Source: Pontibacter akesuensis (GTDB taxonomy: Bacteria > Bacteroidota > Bacteroidia > Cytophagales > Hymenobacteraceae). Taken from it: DNA of 64,000 nt. The position numbers and the translations under genes were made by a program. Below are positions 50,547 through 60,262 of the stretch, piece after piece (within the stretch, counting starts at the first letter, position 1; the number at the start of each line of letters is the position of its first letter). Under the pieces are notes generated by a model, which was not told the DNA's origin, did not search any database, and saw only the letters and a program-made list of their open reading frames with translations. The stretch is from positions 2,976,001-3,040,000 of the forward strand of contig NZ_CP014766.1 in assembly GCF_001611675.1 (NCBI RefSeq), read 5' to 3'.

Positions 50547-53474
50547 TTAGCCTCTTGTTCTGCGTTCCGGCGCCTTGATAACCAGCTCCTGGGTTTTGGT
50601 GGCACCATTGGCTGTCACCTCCACAGTGTACTTGCCCGGCTGCAGGTAAATTGTTTTGTCTTCTGCCGCCTTCACTTTTACGGCATCGGAGCCTTCTTTT
50701 TTCGCGCTGTTCAGCTCTGCCTCATAGGCCTTCGCGTTTGCCTCCGCTACCGACAAGTTGTAGTCCACGTAGTTGAGGCCCTTCTCGCCCTGGTCCTGCA
50801 GCTCTCTCACCACCTGCCCTTTTTCTGTTTTGATTCGGATAGTGGTGTTGTCTGCCGTGGAAGTATAATATGGGATAGTTAATTCGGGCTTGTTCGCTTC
50901 GCCCCATGTATACCCTTTGTTACCCCAGTTGCTGTTGAAGTTAACTGGCTGCAAGGCGAACAGGTGCAGTGGCTGGTTCATCAGCTCCGGCGTCAGGCTT
51001 TGCAGGTGCTCTACGTTTGCAATGTAAATGGAGCGGCCATGCGTGCCCACCACCAGGTCGTTTTCACGCGGGTGTACCACCACATCATGCACAGCCACAG
51101 CCGGCATGCCCTGCTTCATGGCCATAAAGGTTTTGCCTCTGTCCAACGAGATGTACAACCCATGGTCGGTGCCCACATACAGCAGGTTCGGGTTCTTGGG
51201 GTCTTCCTTTACCACGTTTATCGCTTCCTGCGGCAGGTTGCCGCCAATGCGCTCCCATTTCTTGCCCCTGTCTTCCGACACATAGAGGTATGGCGTAAAA
51301 TCATCCCAGCGGTAGCCGTTCAGCGAGGTATAGACACGGTCCTGCTTATGCGCAGAGGCCACCACTGTAGATACCCACAGGTTCTGCGGCAGCTTGTCTG
51401 ATATCCTCGTCCAATTGTAGCCACCGTCGCTGGAAGTCTGCACTACGCCATCATCCGATCCTGTGTAAAGCAGGCCGAAGCGGAGCGGCGACTCGTCTAT
51501 ACTTGTGAGCGTGCCGTAGCCCACATCGCCTTTTCTGCCACCGTTGGTCAGGTCGCCGGAGAGCGTCTCCATGTCCTCGCCTTTGTTCAGGGAGCGGTGG
51601 AATTTGTTGGAGCCAAAGTATAAAATGTCCTGGTTGTGGCGGCTCAGGTGAATAGGCGATTCCCAGTTAAAGCGCAGCGGCGTTTCGCCCAGTTTATGGC
51701 TTGGCTTGATGAAGGTGCGTTCCCCGGTGGCCTTGTTTAGGCGGGTGTAGTTGCCGTATTGGGAGCCAAGGTATACGATGTTATTATCGCGCCAGTCTAC
51801 CTGTACCATCATGCCGTCGCCACCGCCAATGCGCTCGTACGGGTATTGGCCCCTGCTCGTCCAGGCAAGGCTGTACTTGTAATTGCTGGGGCCGTACCAG
51901 GTGCCGTTGTCCTGCAGGCCCCCGTACACGTTATAAGGCTTGGCCATGTCCACGGCTACCGCGTAAAACTGGCCCACCGCCGGCGCGTTGGCGTAATACC
52001 ACGATTTGCCGTCGTCGTACGTGATATTGATACCGCCGTCGTTTCCGTTGATAAGGTAGCCGGGCTTTTCAGGGCTCACCCACAGGGCCTGGTGATCGGA
52101 GTGCACGTTGTCGCCTTCTATGTTGCGGAATGTTTTGCCACCATCTTCTGACAGCAGCAGCGGCACACCCAGTATGTAAATCTTGTTTGGATCGGTAGGA
52201 GCTACACGCACCACGCCAAAGTAGTAGCCGTAGCTCGAATACATGTCGTTGATGAAGTCGTCGTGGGTTTTCTTCCACGTTTTGCCGCCATCGTCGGTGC
52301 GGTATACTTCGGCGCCCTTCACCTCAGTCGCATAGGTCTCCACGGTAGGGTCGGTGAGGTAAGCGGTGATAGCCTCTGGCTTTAGGGTGCCGCTCTGTAC
52401 CTGGGCCTTCAGGCTCTTTGCCGTGATCTCGCGCGGGAAGCGGTTCTGATCCAGAAACTCATTCAGGCTTTTGTCATCCAGCTTCAGGAACTCCTCTGCC
52501 GACATACCCTTGAACAGGTCGTTGTCGAGCATTTCCGGCTGATCTGTTTTCTGCTCGGCGGGGCGGCGGTCGTAGTTGTCTACCAGCGCGTAGAGGATGT
52601 TCGGGTTATCCGGGTAGAGGCTCAGGCCGATACGGCCCACGTTTTCTGTATCCGGAAAGCCGCTGCTCGCTGTGCTGATGTCGCTCCAGGTGTTGCCGCC
52701 ATCCGTTGACTTGTGAATGCCGGATGTTTTGCCGCCCTCCACAAAATTCCAGGCACGACGCTCGCGGTGCCACAGGGCCGCATAGATGTTTTTCGGGTCT
52801 TTCGGGTCTACCTGTAAATCGATGGCGCCGGTGTTATCATCTATATAGAGTGTCTTTTTCCAGGTTTTGCCGCCATCGGTTGTTTTGTATACGCCGCGCT
52901 CTTTGTTTGGCGAGTACAGGTGGCCCAGAGCCGCTACCCAGGCTGTATTCGGGTCGTTGGGGTGCAGGACAACCTTGCCGATGTGGTGGGTATCGTCCAG
53001 GCCCATGTGCTGCCAGGTTTTGCCGCCATCCGTGCTTTTGTACACACCCACGCCAGAGTAGGAGGAGCGGCTGGAGTTGCTTTCGCCGGTGCCAATCCAG
53101 ATGGTCTCGTTGTTTTTCCAGTCCACGGCAATATCGCCGATGGTCATCACGGCCTGCTCGTCAAAAAGCGGTTCGAAAGACAAACCGTTGTTGGTGGTTT
53201 TCCAGAGGCCCCCTGAGGCGAATGCCGCGTAAAAGGTCGTCGGGTCAGTTGGGGATACCTCCAGATCGGTAATGCGTCCGCTCATGATTGACGGTCCGGT
53301 GTTGCGTAGCTCTAGGTTGTTTACCAACGAGTTCTGCATTAGCTGCTGCCTTTTCTGTAAGGCATCCAGGCGCTCTTTGGCCGGGGTTGGGGCTGGTTGT
53401 TTCCCTTTCTTCTGGGCTACGGCGCAACCTGAAAGTGCTACTAGAAGCGCTACGGAAAGTATACGTTTTTGCAT
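50547..53474 (-). CDS. BNR/VPS10-type beta-propeller lipoprotein
   Basis: This 975-aa protein is read from the ATG at 53474 (MQKRILSVALLVALSGCAVA); a longer open frame has no signal. The lipobox LSGC (Cys17) marks it as a lipoprotein. Many Asp-box repeats (STDGGKTWQ, TTDGGKTWKK, RTDDGGKTWKK, SEDRGKKWER, SLDRGKTF) build a ten-bladed sortilin-like propeller (VPS10 type). The glycosidase label often given to these is not supported by a visible catalytic set. The terminal residues form a beta-sandwich. It diverges from the SusC-SusD-S10 locus and may help process or bind the same ligand. Confidence 0.88.
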   Translation of the reverse strand: MQKRILSVALLVALSGCAVAQKKGKQPAPTPAKERLDALQKRQQLMQNSLVNNLELRNTGPSIMSGRITDLEVSPTDPTTFYAAFASGGLWKTTNNGLSFEPLFDEQAVMTIGDIAVDWKNNETIWIGTGESNSSRSSYSGVGVYKSTDGGKTWQHMGLDDTHHIGKVVLHPNDPNTAWVAALGHLYSPNKERGVYKTTDGGKTWKKTLYIDDNTGAIDLQVDPKDPKNIYAALWHRERRAWNFVEGGKTSGIHKSTDGGNTWSDISTASSGFPDTENVGRIGLSLYPDNPNILYALVDNYDRRPAEQKTDQPEMLDNDLFKGMSAEEFLKLDDKSLNEFLDQNRFPREITAKSLKAQVQSGTLKPEAITAYLTDPTVETYATEVKGAEVYRTDDGGKTWKKTHDDFINDMYSSYGYYFGVVRVAPTDPNKIYILGVPLLLSEDGGKTFRNIEGDNVHSDHQALWVSPEKPGYLINGNDGGINITYDDGKSWYYANAPAVGQFYAVAVDMAKPYNVYGGLQDNGTWYGPSNYKYSLAWTSRGQYPYERIGGGDGMMVQVDWRDNNIVYLGSQYGNYTRLNKATGERTFIKPSHKLGETPLRFNWESPIHLSRHNQDILYFGSNKFHRSLNKGEDMETLSGDLTNGGRKGDVGYGTLTSIDESPLRFGLLYTGSDDGVVQTSSDGGYNWTRISDKLPQNLWVSTVVASAHKQDRVYTSLNGYRWDDFTPYLYVSEDRGKKWERIGGNLPQEAINVVKEDPKNPNLLYVGTDHGLYISLDRGKTFMAMKQGMPAVAVHDVVVHPRENDLVVGTHGRSIYIANVEHLQSLTPELMNQPLHLFALQPVNFNSNWGNKGYTWGEANKPELTIPYYTSTADNTTIRIKTEKGQVVRELQDQGEKGLNYVDYNLSVAEANAKAYEAELNSAKKEGSDAVKVKAAEDKTIYLQPGKYTVEVTANGATKTQELVIKAPERRTRG

Positions 53475-53718
53475 GTGCAATTGTGGGTTAGTTTTAATTG
53501 AAGGTGATATCTGGGTTGAATAGATTCCTGTACCATTGCCAGCTCCTACCATACAAAGGGCTGGATTTATACTTAGCACCACCTGCTGCGGTGCCAGGAA
53601 TCCTTTTCCTATACAAGAAGCGATAAATTTCTTTGCCTTCCTAAAGTATGGCTTCGCTGCTGTTGCTACCGCTTTTTCCTGTTGTGTAAGCGCGTGCTTT
53701 CTAAGGAAGCTTGCCTGT

Positions 53719-53762
53719 CAGGTTCAAACAGTCCTAAAGGCCTGAGCTCAAACTTGAACCTG
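53719..53762. repeat. Inverted repeat CAGGTTCAA / TTGAACCTG
   Basis: Perfect 9-bp arms lie at 53719-53727 and 53754-53762 in the 428-nt region between the divergent BNR-type and SusC genes. Inside is AGGCCT. It may be an operator or an RNA hairpin. The rest of the region shows two AAGTATR motifs and one candidate promoter. Confidence 0.4.
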
Positions 53763-53765
53763 AAT

Positions 53766-53773
53766 CAAATATA
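53766..53773 (-). promoter_or_regulatory. Candidate -7 box for the BNR-type gene
   Basis: On the minus strand this reads TATATTTG, a perfect TAnnTTTG, nearly 300 nt before the ATG. An ATTG lies 16 nt upstream on that strand. Confidence 0.3.
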
Positions 53774-53902
53774 AGCCAATGTAATTAATCAATATTGTCT
53801 ATTAATAAACCAAAATTAGCATAAGGCCCGTTTTGGCGTTCTGGGCGATAAATCATAACACATAAAAAACTATATTCCATTGGGAAATAAAACTTTAATG
53901 TT

Positions 53903-56900
53903 ATGATGAAAAAGCTACTCTTATTTTTTCTCTGCCTGGGTATCTATAGTATAACCTACGCGCAGGACAAGGAAATCACGGGCAGAGTTGTGTCAGCGGC
54001 TGATAACTCGCCGATGCCAGGTGTGACCATTGTTGTGGAGGGCACAACCCGTGGAACGCAAACAGACGCTGATGGCCGCTTCAGCCTGACAGCCTCGGAA
54101 GGGGCTACGCTTATGGTGTCCTTTATCGGGTTTACCACGCAGCGGATTCCTGTAACCGGACAGAATGTCTACAACGTATCGATCGCGCAGGACTCCAAGC
54201 AGCTGCAGGAAGTAGTGGTTACCTCCTTCGGTATTGAGCGCGATAAAAAGTCGCTGGGCTATGGGGTAAGCAGCGTAAGCTCCGAAGAGATAAACAAGGC
54301 GCCTGTAACGGATGTAACGAACTCGCTGGCGGGTAAGGTGGCCGGTGTGCAGATATCCGGTACTGGCGGCGGACTTGCCAGTTCTAACATCACGATCCGC
54401 GGTTTCTCCAGTATCACCGGAAGCAACCAGCCGCTGTTCGTGATCGATGGGGTGCCGATAGACAACAGCGGTGGCAGCAACAGCGTGAATGCGGGCGTGG
54501 CCAACTCAAACAGGGCATCCGACATCAACCCGAATGACATTGCAAGTATAAGCGTGCTGAAAGGTGCTGCGGCAACGGTGCTTTACGGCTCCAGGGCGGC
54601 TTCGGGGGTTATCCTGATCACCACCAAGAAAGGGGAGTTCGGAAGCAAGAACCAAGTGAATTTCACCTCTAACTACGGTGTTGGTACCATGAATCGCTTT
54701 CCGGAGTTCCAGAACGAGTATGCACAGGGCAGCAACGGCAACTATATCAACAACGTGCCTGGCTCCTGGGGGCCGCGCATTGCCGGGCAAACGGTGACCA
54801 ACTGGTTTGGCGAGGAAGAGCAACTGCAAGCCTATCCGGATAACGTGCGGGATATTCTGCAGAATTCAAAGTTTATCCAGAACAGCATCAGCTTTTCTGG
54901 GGCTACCGAAAAGTATAACTACCGCATCTCCTACGGCAACACCTACGAGACTGGCCTGGTGCCTAACAACGAGTTGCTCAGAAACTCCTTCAGCATCAAC
55001 GCCGGCACCAGTGTAACCGATAAGCTGACCATCAACACCTCTATCAGTTACATCAACAACCAGTCAGAAAGAACACAGGCAGGCAACCAGGGCTCCAACC
55101 CTTTATGGAGAGGCATCTACGCCCCACGCAGCTATAACCTGTCTGGTTTGCCTTTCGAGGATGAGTTGGGGAACCAACTGTGGTTTGCCGGCGAAGATCA
55201 TCCGTACTGGGCCATCAAGCATGTAAAGTATGAGGATGAAACTAACCGGATTTACGGTAACCTGCATCTGGCCTATGACTTCAGTGACTGGCTACGAGCT
55301 GATTTCAGGATTGGTGGCGACGTGTTTACCACCAACAGCAAGGGGTTTGACGAAAAGGGCATCCGAAGCAACGGTAACACCAGTTCGGCAGGCGCAGGAG
55401 GTGTACGCGATCGAGAAGTATTTTCGCGTGACCTGAACTCTTACCTGACTGTAACAGGAGACAAGCAAATAAGTGAGGACTTTAAGCTCACCGCCACATT
55501 GGGTAACGAGGTGATTGCCAACTACAGCAGCAACCTGGCCGCGGTAGGCTTGGGTATTGTGGTGCCGGGTTTTGATAACCTGAAGAACTTCCTGACTTAC
55601 AACCCTTCGGCAAGCATTACGCAGCGCAGGCTGATGGGCTTCTTCGGCGACTTTATTGTAGACTACAAGGACTTCCTGACGCTGAACGTGAAAGGCAGAA
55701 ATGATTTTTCGTCTACCCTTACCAAAGAGAACAGATCTATTTTCTATCCTGCAGTGGCCGTTAGCTTTGTGCCAACGTCGGCTTTCCCGGGCTTGTCCGG
55801 CGATGTGCTGACAACAGCTAAAATAAGGGCAAACGTGGGCGAGGTAGGAAAGGGCGCAGGGGTGTATAACACCACTACGTACTGGGGACAGGCAGATGCC
55901 GGCGACGGCTTTGGCTCTACGGCCGTTAACTTTCCATTCAACGGGTTGGCTGGCTTTACCTACGACAACTCCTCCGGCAACGCTGACCTGAAGCCGGAGT
56001 TTACCCGTGAAATAGAGCTGGGCACTGAATTGAGCTTCTTTGGCAACCGCCTGTATGTGGATGCCTCGGTGTACAGAAGAGACACGCGCAACCTGATCTT
56101 CGCAGTGCCGGTTCCTGCATCATCAGGGTTTACCAGCACCATCACGAATGCCGGTAAGCTCTCCACCAAAGGCCTGGAAGTGCTGGTATCCGGAAGACCT
56201 GTTGTAAACACAAACTTCACCTGGGAATCAACTGTCAACTTCACCACTTTCAAAACAATTGTGGAAGAACTGGCCCCTGGCGTGCAGCGCCTGACAATCG
56301 GTGGCTTTACCTCACCGAACACACAGGCGGTGGTAGGAGAGCAGTATGGGCTTATCTACTCTACCGACTACAGAAGAGACGAGCAGGGAAGAATGATCAT
56401 CGGCACCAACGGTTTGCCGCTCACGGCTCCTGGAGTATCCGCCACAGGTAACCCGAATCCAAAATTCACCATGGGCTTCACCAACAGCTTCACCTATAAG
56501 GCTTTCAACCTGTCGTTCCTGGTTGATTGGAAGCACAAGGGAGACATTCTTTCCAGAACAGTGGGCGACCTTAGAATTCAAGGCGTTTCAGCTGAAACAG
56601 CCGAGTTCCCACGCTTCAACGAAGATGGGTCGCGCAACAAGCCATACTTGTTTGACGGCGTATTGGAAGACGGCAGACCAAACGACATTTACGTTTCGTC
56701 GCAGGATTACTGGGGCCTGCGCGGCAAGTATGTTGCCTGGGCGGGCTATGTGCGCGATGCCTCGTTTGTAAAGCTGCGCGAAGCCACGCTCAGCTATAAC
56801 CTGCCTCAGGCTTTGCTTGCCAAATCCGGGTTTATTGATGCGCTGCAACTTTCCATCTACGGCCGGAACCTGCTGACGCACGCGCCAAACTATCCTGACC

Positions 56901-57007
56901 TTGATCCGGAGCAGAACCTGCAGGGCGTAAGTAACTCGCGCGGCCTCGAGTTTGGCATCCAGCCAATTGCCCGCACTATCGGAGCAAGCTTACGGGCTAC
57001 TTTTTAA
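53903..57007 (+). CDS. SusC/RagA-type TonB-dependent outer-membrane transporter
   Basis: This 1034-aa transporter has a signal peptide (about 1-21, ending YAQD). A carboxypeptidase-regulatory-like domain follows (ITGRVVSAADNSPMPGVTIV, TDADGRFSLT), then the plug (LQEVVVTSFGIERDKKSLGY, QPLFVIDGVPIDNSGG, AAATVLYGSRAASGVI) and a beta-barrel ending ASLRATF. Pairing with SusD and a secreted S10 peptidase suggests uptake of peptides. The pair is coupled by a 26-nt spacer. Confidence 0.94.
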   Translation: MMKKLLLFFLCLGIYSITYAQDKEITGRVVSAADNSPMPGVTIVVEGTTRGTQTDADGRFSLTASEGATLMVSFIGFTTQRIPVTGQNVYNVSIAQDSKQLQEVVVTSFGIERDKKSLGYGVSSVSSEEINKAPVTDVTNSLAGKVAGVQISGTGGGLASSNITIRGFSSITGSNQPLFVIDGVPIDNSGGSNSVNAGVANSNRASDINPNDIASISVLKGAAATVLYGSRAASGVILITTKKGEFGSKNQVNFTSNYGVGTMNRFPEFQNEYAQGSNGNYINNVPGSWGPRIAGQTVTNWFGEEEQLQAYPDNVRDILQNSKFIQNSISFSGATEKYNYRISYGNTYETGLVPNNELLRNSFSINAGTSVTDKLTINTSISYINNQSERTQAGNQGSNPLWRGIYAPRSYNLSGLPFEDELGNQLWFAGEDHPYWAIKHVKYEDETNRIYGNLHLAYDFSDWLRADFRIGGDVFTTNSKGFDEKGIRSNGNTSSAGAGGVRDREVFSRDLNSYLTVTGDKQISEDFKLTATLGNEVIANYSSNLAAVGLGIVVPGFDNLKNFLTYNPSASITQRRLMGFFGDFIVDYKDFLTLNVKGRNDFSSTLTKENRSIFYPAVAVSFVPTSAFPGLSGDVLTTAKIRANVGEVGKGAGVYNTTTYWGQADAGDGFGSTAVNFPFNGLAGFTYDNSSGNADLKPEFTREIELGTELSFFGNRLYVDASVYRRDTRNLIFAVPVPASSGFTSTITNAGKLSTKGLEVLVSGRPVVNTNFTWESTVNFTTFKTIVEELAPGVQRLTIGGFTSPNTQAVVGEQYGLIYSTDYRRDEQGRMIIGTNGLPLTAPGVSATGNPNPKFTMGFTNSFTYKAFNLSFLVDWKHKGDILSRTVGDLRIQGVSAETAEFPRFNEDGSRNKPYLFDGVLEDGRPNDIYVSSQDYWGLRGKYVAWAGYVRDASFVKLREATLSYNLPQALLAKSGFIDALQLSIYGRNLLTHAPNYPDLDPEQNLQGVSNSRGLEFGIQPIARTIGASLRATF

Positions 57008-57033
57008 TTCCTTCTACTGAAAACTCATTGGAT

Positions 57034-58551
57034 ATGAAAAATAAGAAACTTCTATATATCGCCTTAATTTGTGGTGGGCTTACCTTCCCAGCGTGCGATT
57101 TTTATGATGTAAACGAAGACCCGAATAACATCACACAGGCCCGCGTTTCTGAGATACTGCCATCCGCCACCGTAAATATCGGGTATATGGGGGCCAGCGA
57201 CCTGATGCGCTACAGCAATCTGATCATGCAGCAGTTCTCGGGCCACGGCCCCGTGCTGAACAACACGTTCACAAACTACGAGCGCTACTTCATCACGGAC
57301 TCGGACGTGAACAACAACTGGAACAACATTTATGCCGACATCCTTGCCGACCTGGAGCAGCTGATTGTTATCTCGACTGAGCAGGAAAGCCCGCACTACA
57401 CCGGCGTTGCCAAAATTCTGAAGGCGTATACCTACCAGGTAACAGTGGATGCTTGGGGCGATGTGCCTTACTCCGAAGCTACCAAATTCGGTGAAGTGCT
57501 GTACCCGGAGTACGATGATGATGCGGCCATTTACCCGAAGCTCCTGGCGCTGCTGGATGAGGGGATCGCTGATATCAATGCGGAGTCTTCGGTGCTGGAA
57601 CCTACCGCTTACTCCACCTTTTACCCGAACACAAGCTGGGAGGCCTCACGGGTGCAGTGGGAGCGGCTTGCAAACACACTGAAGCTGCGGCTACTGATTC
57701 ATTACAGCGAGGTTGACCCGGGATTCGCCTCGCAGCAGATCACCGCATTGGTAAACAGCGGCGCTCAGTTTATGCAGTCTACCGACGATAACTTCGAGAT
57801 GATGTTCCTGGACCAGTCCCAGCGGCAAAACCCGATTACAAGTATTGAGGGGGGACAGTTCAGAAACCAGTTTTTCCCGAACGAGTTCATCGTGGACCTG
57901 ATGAATGAGCGGGAGGACCCACGGCGTGCCTCTTACTTTGTGTCCTTCCCCTTCAATTCAGGTAACTACAAGGGATCAACCATACTGGATGAGGCACCGT
58001 CAACCAAATACTCGCGGCTGCACAGCTATATCAAAGGTACTCCCTCTGCTGTAAACCAGGCAGGCGTGAACCCGGATGGAAGTATCGAGGGCAGTGCCAT
58101 AACGTATGGAGGTGATGCTCCTTCTAGGCTCTTGCTTTACTCTGAGTATAACTTTATAAGAGCTGAGGCGTCGCTAAGATTTGGTGCCCCTGGCGATGCT
58201 GAAACTTTCTTCAAAGAAGGCATCAGGGCTTCGATGGAAGATGCCGGTGTACCAGAGGCAGAGGCTGCCGCCTATATTGCCAGGTATGGCACGCTCACAG
58301 GATCGCAGGAAGCGAAACTCGAGCAGATCATCAACCAGAAGTATATTGCAAACTTTGGGGTGATGATGGAGAACTGGACCGACTGGCGCAGAACAGGCTA
58401 TCCAAATATAAAGCCGATCCCAGCGCCGCTGGCTATCTACAACGAAGTGCCAAGATCGCTGTTTTACCCGGTTTCGGAAGTAACCAGCAACCCTAACATC
58501 GACCAGAAAGAGTCGATGCTGGAAAGGGTGTTCTGGGATGTACGCCAGTAG
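57034..58551 (+). CDS. SusD/RagB-like substrate-binding lipoprotein
   Basis: The 505-aa protein is read from ATG 57034 (MKNKKLLYIALICGGLTFPAC), with the lipidated cysteine at 21. The next residues, DFYDVNEDPNNITQARVSEI, are typical of the SusD-like type 2 branch. TPR-like helices include AKILKAYTYQVTVDAWGDVPY and ANTLKLRLLIHYSEVDP. The C-terminal half includes FGVMMENWTDWRRTGYPNI and the region near the end (PVSEVTSNPNIDQKE). Its length is in the usual SusD range. It works with the SusC gene just upstream. Confidence 0.93.
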   Translation: MKNKKLLYIALICGGLTFPACDFYDVNEDPNNITQARVSEILPSATVNIGYMGASDLMRYSNLIMQQFSGHGPVLNNTFTNYERYFITDSDVNNNWNNIYADILADLEQLIVISTEQESPHYTGVAKILKAYTYQVTVDAWGDVPYSEATKFGEVLYPEYDDDAAIYPKLLALLDEGIADINAESSVLEPTAYSTFYPNTSWEASRVQWERLANTLKLRLLIHYSEVDPGFASQQITALVNSGAQFMQSTDDNFEMMFLDQSQRQNPITSIEGGQFRNQFFPNEFIVDLMNEREDPRRASYFVSFPFNSGNYKGSTILDEAPSTKYSRLHSYIKGTPSAVNQAGVNPDGSIEGSAITYGGDAPSRLLLYSEYNFIRAEASLRFGAPGDAETFFKEGIRASMEDAGVPEAEAAAYIARYGTLTGSQEAKLEQIINQKYIANFGVMMENWTDWRRTGYPNIKPIPAPLAIYNEVPRSLFYPVSEVTSNPNIDQKESMLERVFWDVRQ

Positions 58552-58560
58552 AATTTACAC

Positions 58561-58597
58561 AAGCATTACCCGCTGCGGCGGGTAATGCTTTATTTTT
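58561..58597 (+). terminator. Terminator after susD
   Basis: AAGCATTACCCGC (58561-58573) pairs with GCGGGTAATGCTT (58578-58590), followed by TATTTTTA. It may attenuate transcription of the S10 peptidase gene 60 nt downstream. Confidence 0.75.
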
Positions 58598-58645
58598 ACA
58601 CCCTTAGCGCTTGTTTAAACTTTTAAATTGAGAATTGGCCGTTAA

Positions 58646-60187
58646 ATGATACATGAAATGAAGCAACTCTATACGTTATTGCTACTGGTTTGCGTGATAG
58701 CCCTTCCGGTCTCAGCGCAGAAACTGGAGCTCAAAACCGACTCAACCGTCACGACCAAGCATACTGTCACCATCAACGGAAAGCGTATTCCGTACACGGC
58801 CACGGCCGGTACACAACCTGTCTGGGATGAGGACGGCAAGCCTGTGGCAGGCCTCTTTTATACGTACTACGAACGGTCTGATGTGAAGGACAAGGCATCG
58901 CGGCCACTGGTGGTTTCCTTTAACGGCGGCCCTGGGTCGGCCTCTGTGTGGATGCACATTGCCTACACCGGACCAAGAATCCTGAACATCGATGACGAAG
59001 GCTATCCGTTGCAGCCCTACGGCATCAAGGAAAACCCGCATTCTATACTTGATGTGGCCGACATTGTGTTTGTGAATCCGGTTAACACGGGTTTGTCACG
59101 GGCTGTTCCTACCCTGTCCAAGGAAGATGCGCAGAAGAAGTTCTTTGGAATAAACGCGGATATCAAGTACCTGGCCAGCTGGATCAACACCTTTGTGGGG
59201 CGTAAAGGCCGCTGGGATTCGCCTAAGTACCTGATCGGCGAGAGTTACGGCACCACACGCGTGTCGGGGCTTGCGCTGGAACTGCAGAACGCGCACTGGA
59301 TGTACCTGAACGGCGTTATACTTGTGTCACCCACGGAGCTGGGCATCAAGCGCGACGGCCCCGTTGCCTCGGCCAATATTCTGCCTTACTATGCCGCCAC
59401 CGCCTGGTTCCATAACAAGCTAAGCCCTGAGCTGCAGAGCAAGGATTTAACCGCGATGCTGCCGGAGGTGGAGGAGTTTACCATCAACGAACTGATCCCG
59501 GCAATCGCCAAAGGATGGTCTTTAGGGGAGCTGCAGAAAAAGGCGGTAGCGGCCAGAATGGCAAAATACTCCGGTTTGTCGGAGGAGGTGATTCTACAGC
59601 ATAACCTGGATGTGCCTGCTGCCTTCTTCTGGAAAGAGCTGCTGCGCGACGAGGGCTTTACCGTGGGCAGGCTGGACTCCCGCTACATTGGCATCGACAA
59701 GCAGGATGCGGGACTACGGCCTGACTATGCGCCTGAACTTACCTCGTGGCTGCATTCCTTTACGCCAGCCATAAACCTGTACATTAAAGACCACCTCAAG
59801 TATAAAACCGACATCAAGTACAACATGTTCGGGCCGGTGCGCCCCTGGGACAACAGCGACGACAATACCGGCGATAACCTGCGCCAGGCCATGGCTCAGA
59901 ACCCCAACCTGCACCTGATGGTGCAATCCGGCTACTACGATGGCGCCTGCGATTACTTTAACGCCAAGTATAATATGTGGCAGATGGACCCGGGCGGCAA
60001 ACTGCAGGACCGCATGCGCTTTAAGGGCTACCGAAGCGGGCACATGATGTACCTGCGCGCTGAGGACCTGGCCAACGCCAACCAGGACATCCGGCAGTTT
60101 ATCCTAGAGTCGGTTCCGAAGCCGGGGCAGCCAGCAAAGTATAAAAGAGACGGCGCCAAAGACCGGGCAACTACCCGGGCCAACTAA
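58646..60187 (+). CDS. S10 family serine carboxypeptidase, secreted
   Basis: This 513-aa exported peptidase removes C-terminal amino acids from peptides. The signal peptide ends near SAQK (about residue 24). The triad is Ser200 in IGESYGTTRV, Asp432 in QSGYYDGACDYF and His466 in RSGHMMYL. SFNGGPGSASVW provides the oxyanion region. An internal ATG (codon 5) is an alternative start. It closes the SusC-SusD-S10 locus and probably trims peptides in the periplasm before or after SusCD uptake. Confidence 0.93.
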   Translation: MIHEMKQLYTLLLLVCVIALPVSAQKLELKTDSTVTTKHTVTINGKRIPYTATAGTQPVWDEDGKPVAGLFYTYYERSDVKDKASRPLVVSFNGGPGSASVWMHIAYTGPRILNIDDEGYPLQPYGIKENPHSILDVADIVFVNPVNTGLSRAVPTLSKEDAQKKFFGINADIKYLASWINTFVGRKGRWDSPKYLIGESYGTTRVSGLALELQNAHWMYLNGVILVSPTELGIKRDGPVASANILPYYAATAWFHNKLSPELQSKDLTAMLPEVEEFTINELIPAIAKGWSLGELQKKAVAARMAKYSGLSEEVILQHNLDVPAAFFWKELLRDEGFTVGRLDSRYIGIDKQDAGLRPDYAPELTSWLHSFTPAINLYIKDHLKYKTDIKYNMFGPVRPWDNSDDNTGDNLRQAMAQNPNLHLMVQSGYYDGACDYFNAKYNMWQMDPGGKLQDRMRFKGYRSGHMMYLRAEDLANANQDIRQFILESVPKPGQPAKYKRDGAKDRATTRAN

Positions 60188-60256
60188 GGCAGCATCATAA
60201 CAGAGAGGCCCCCTCCACGAACCAGGTGAAGGGGGCCTCTCTGTTATGATGCTGCC
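60188..60256. terminator. 27-bp perfect hairpin between convergent genes
   Basis: The arms at 60188-60214 and 60230-60256 are exact reverse complements with a 15-nt loop. There is no T-tract on either side. It separates the S10 gene from the AraC regulator. Confidence 0.6.
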
Positions 60257-60262
60257 ATCTCT

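Noticed and set aside
50547..53474. Calling the BNR/VPS10-type protein a sialidase or glycosidase
   Set aside because: Asp-box repeats alone do not define activity. The arginine triad and Tyr/Glu pair of sialidases were not identified.
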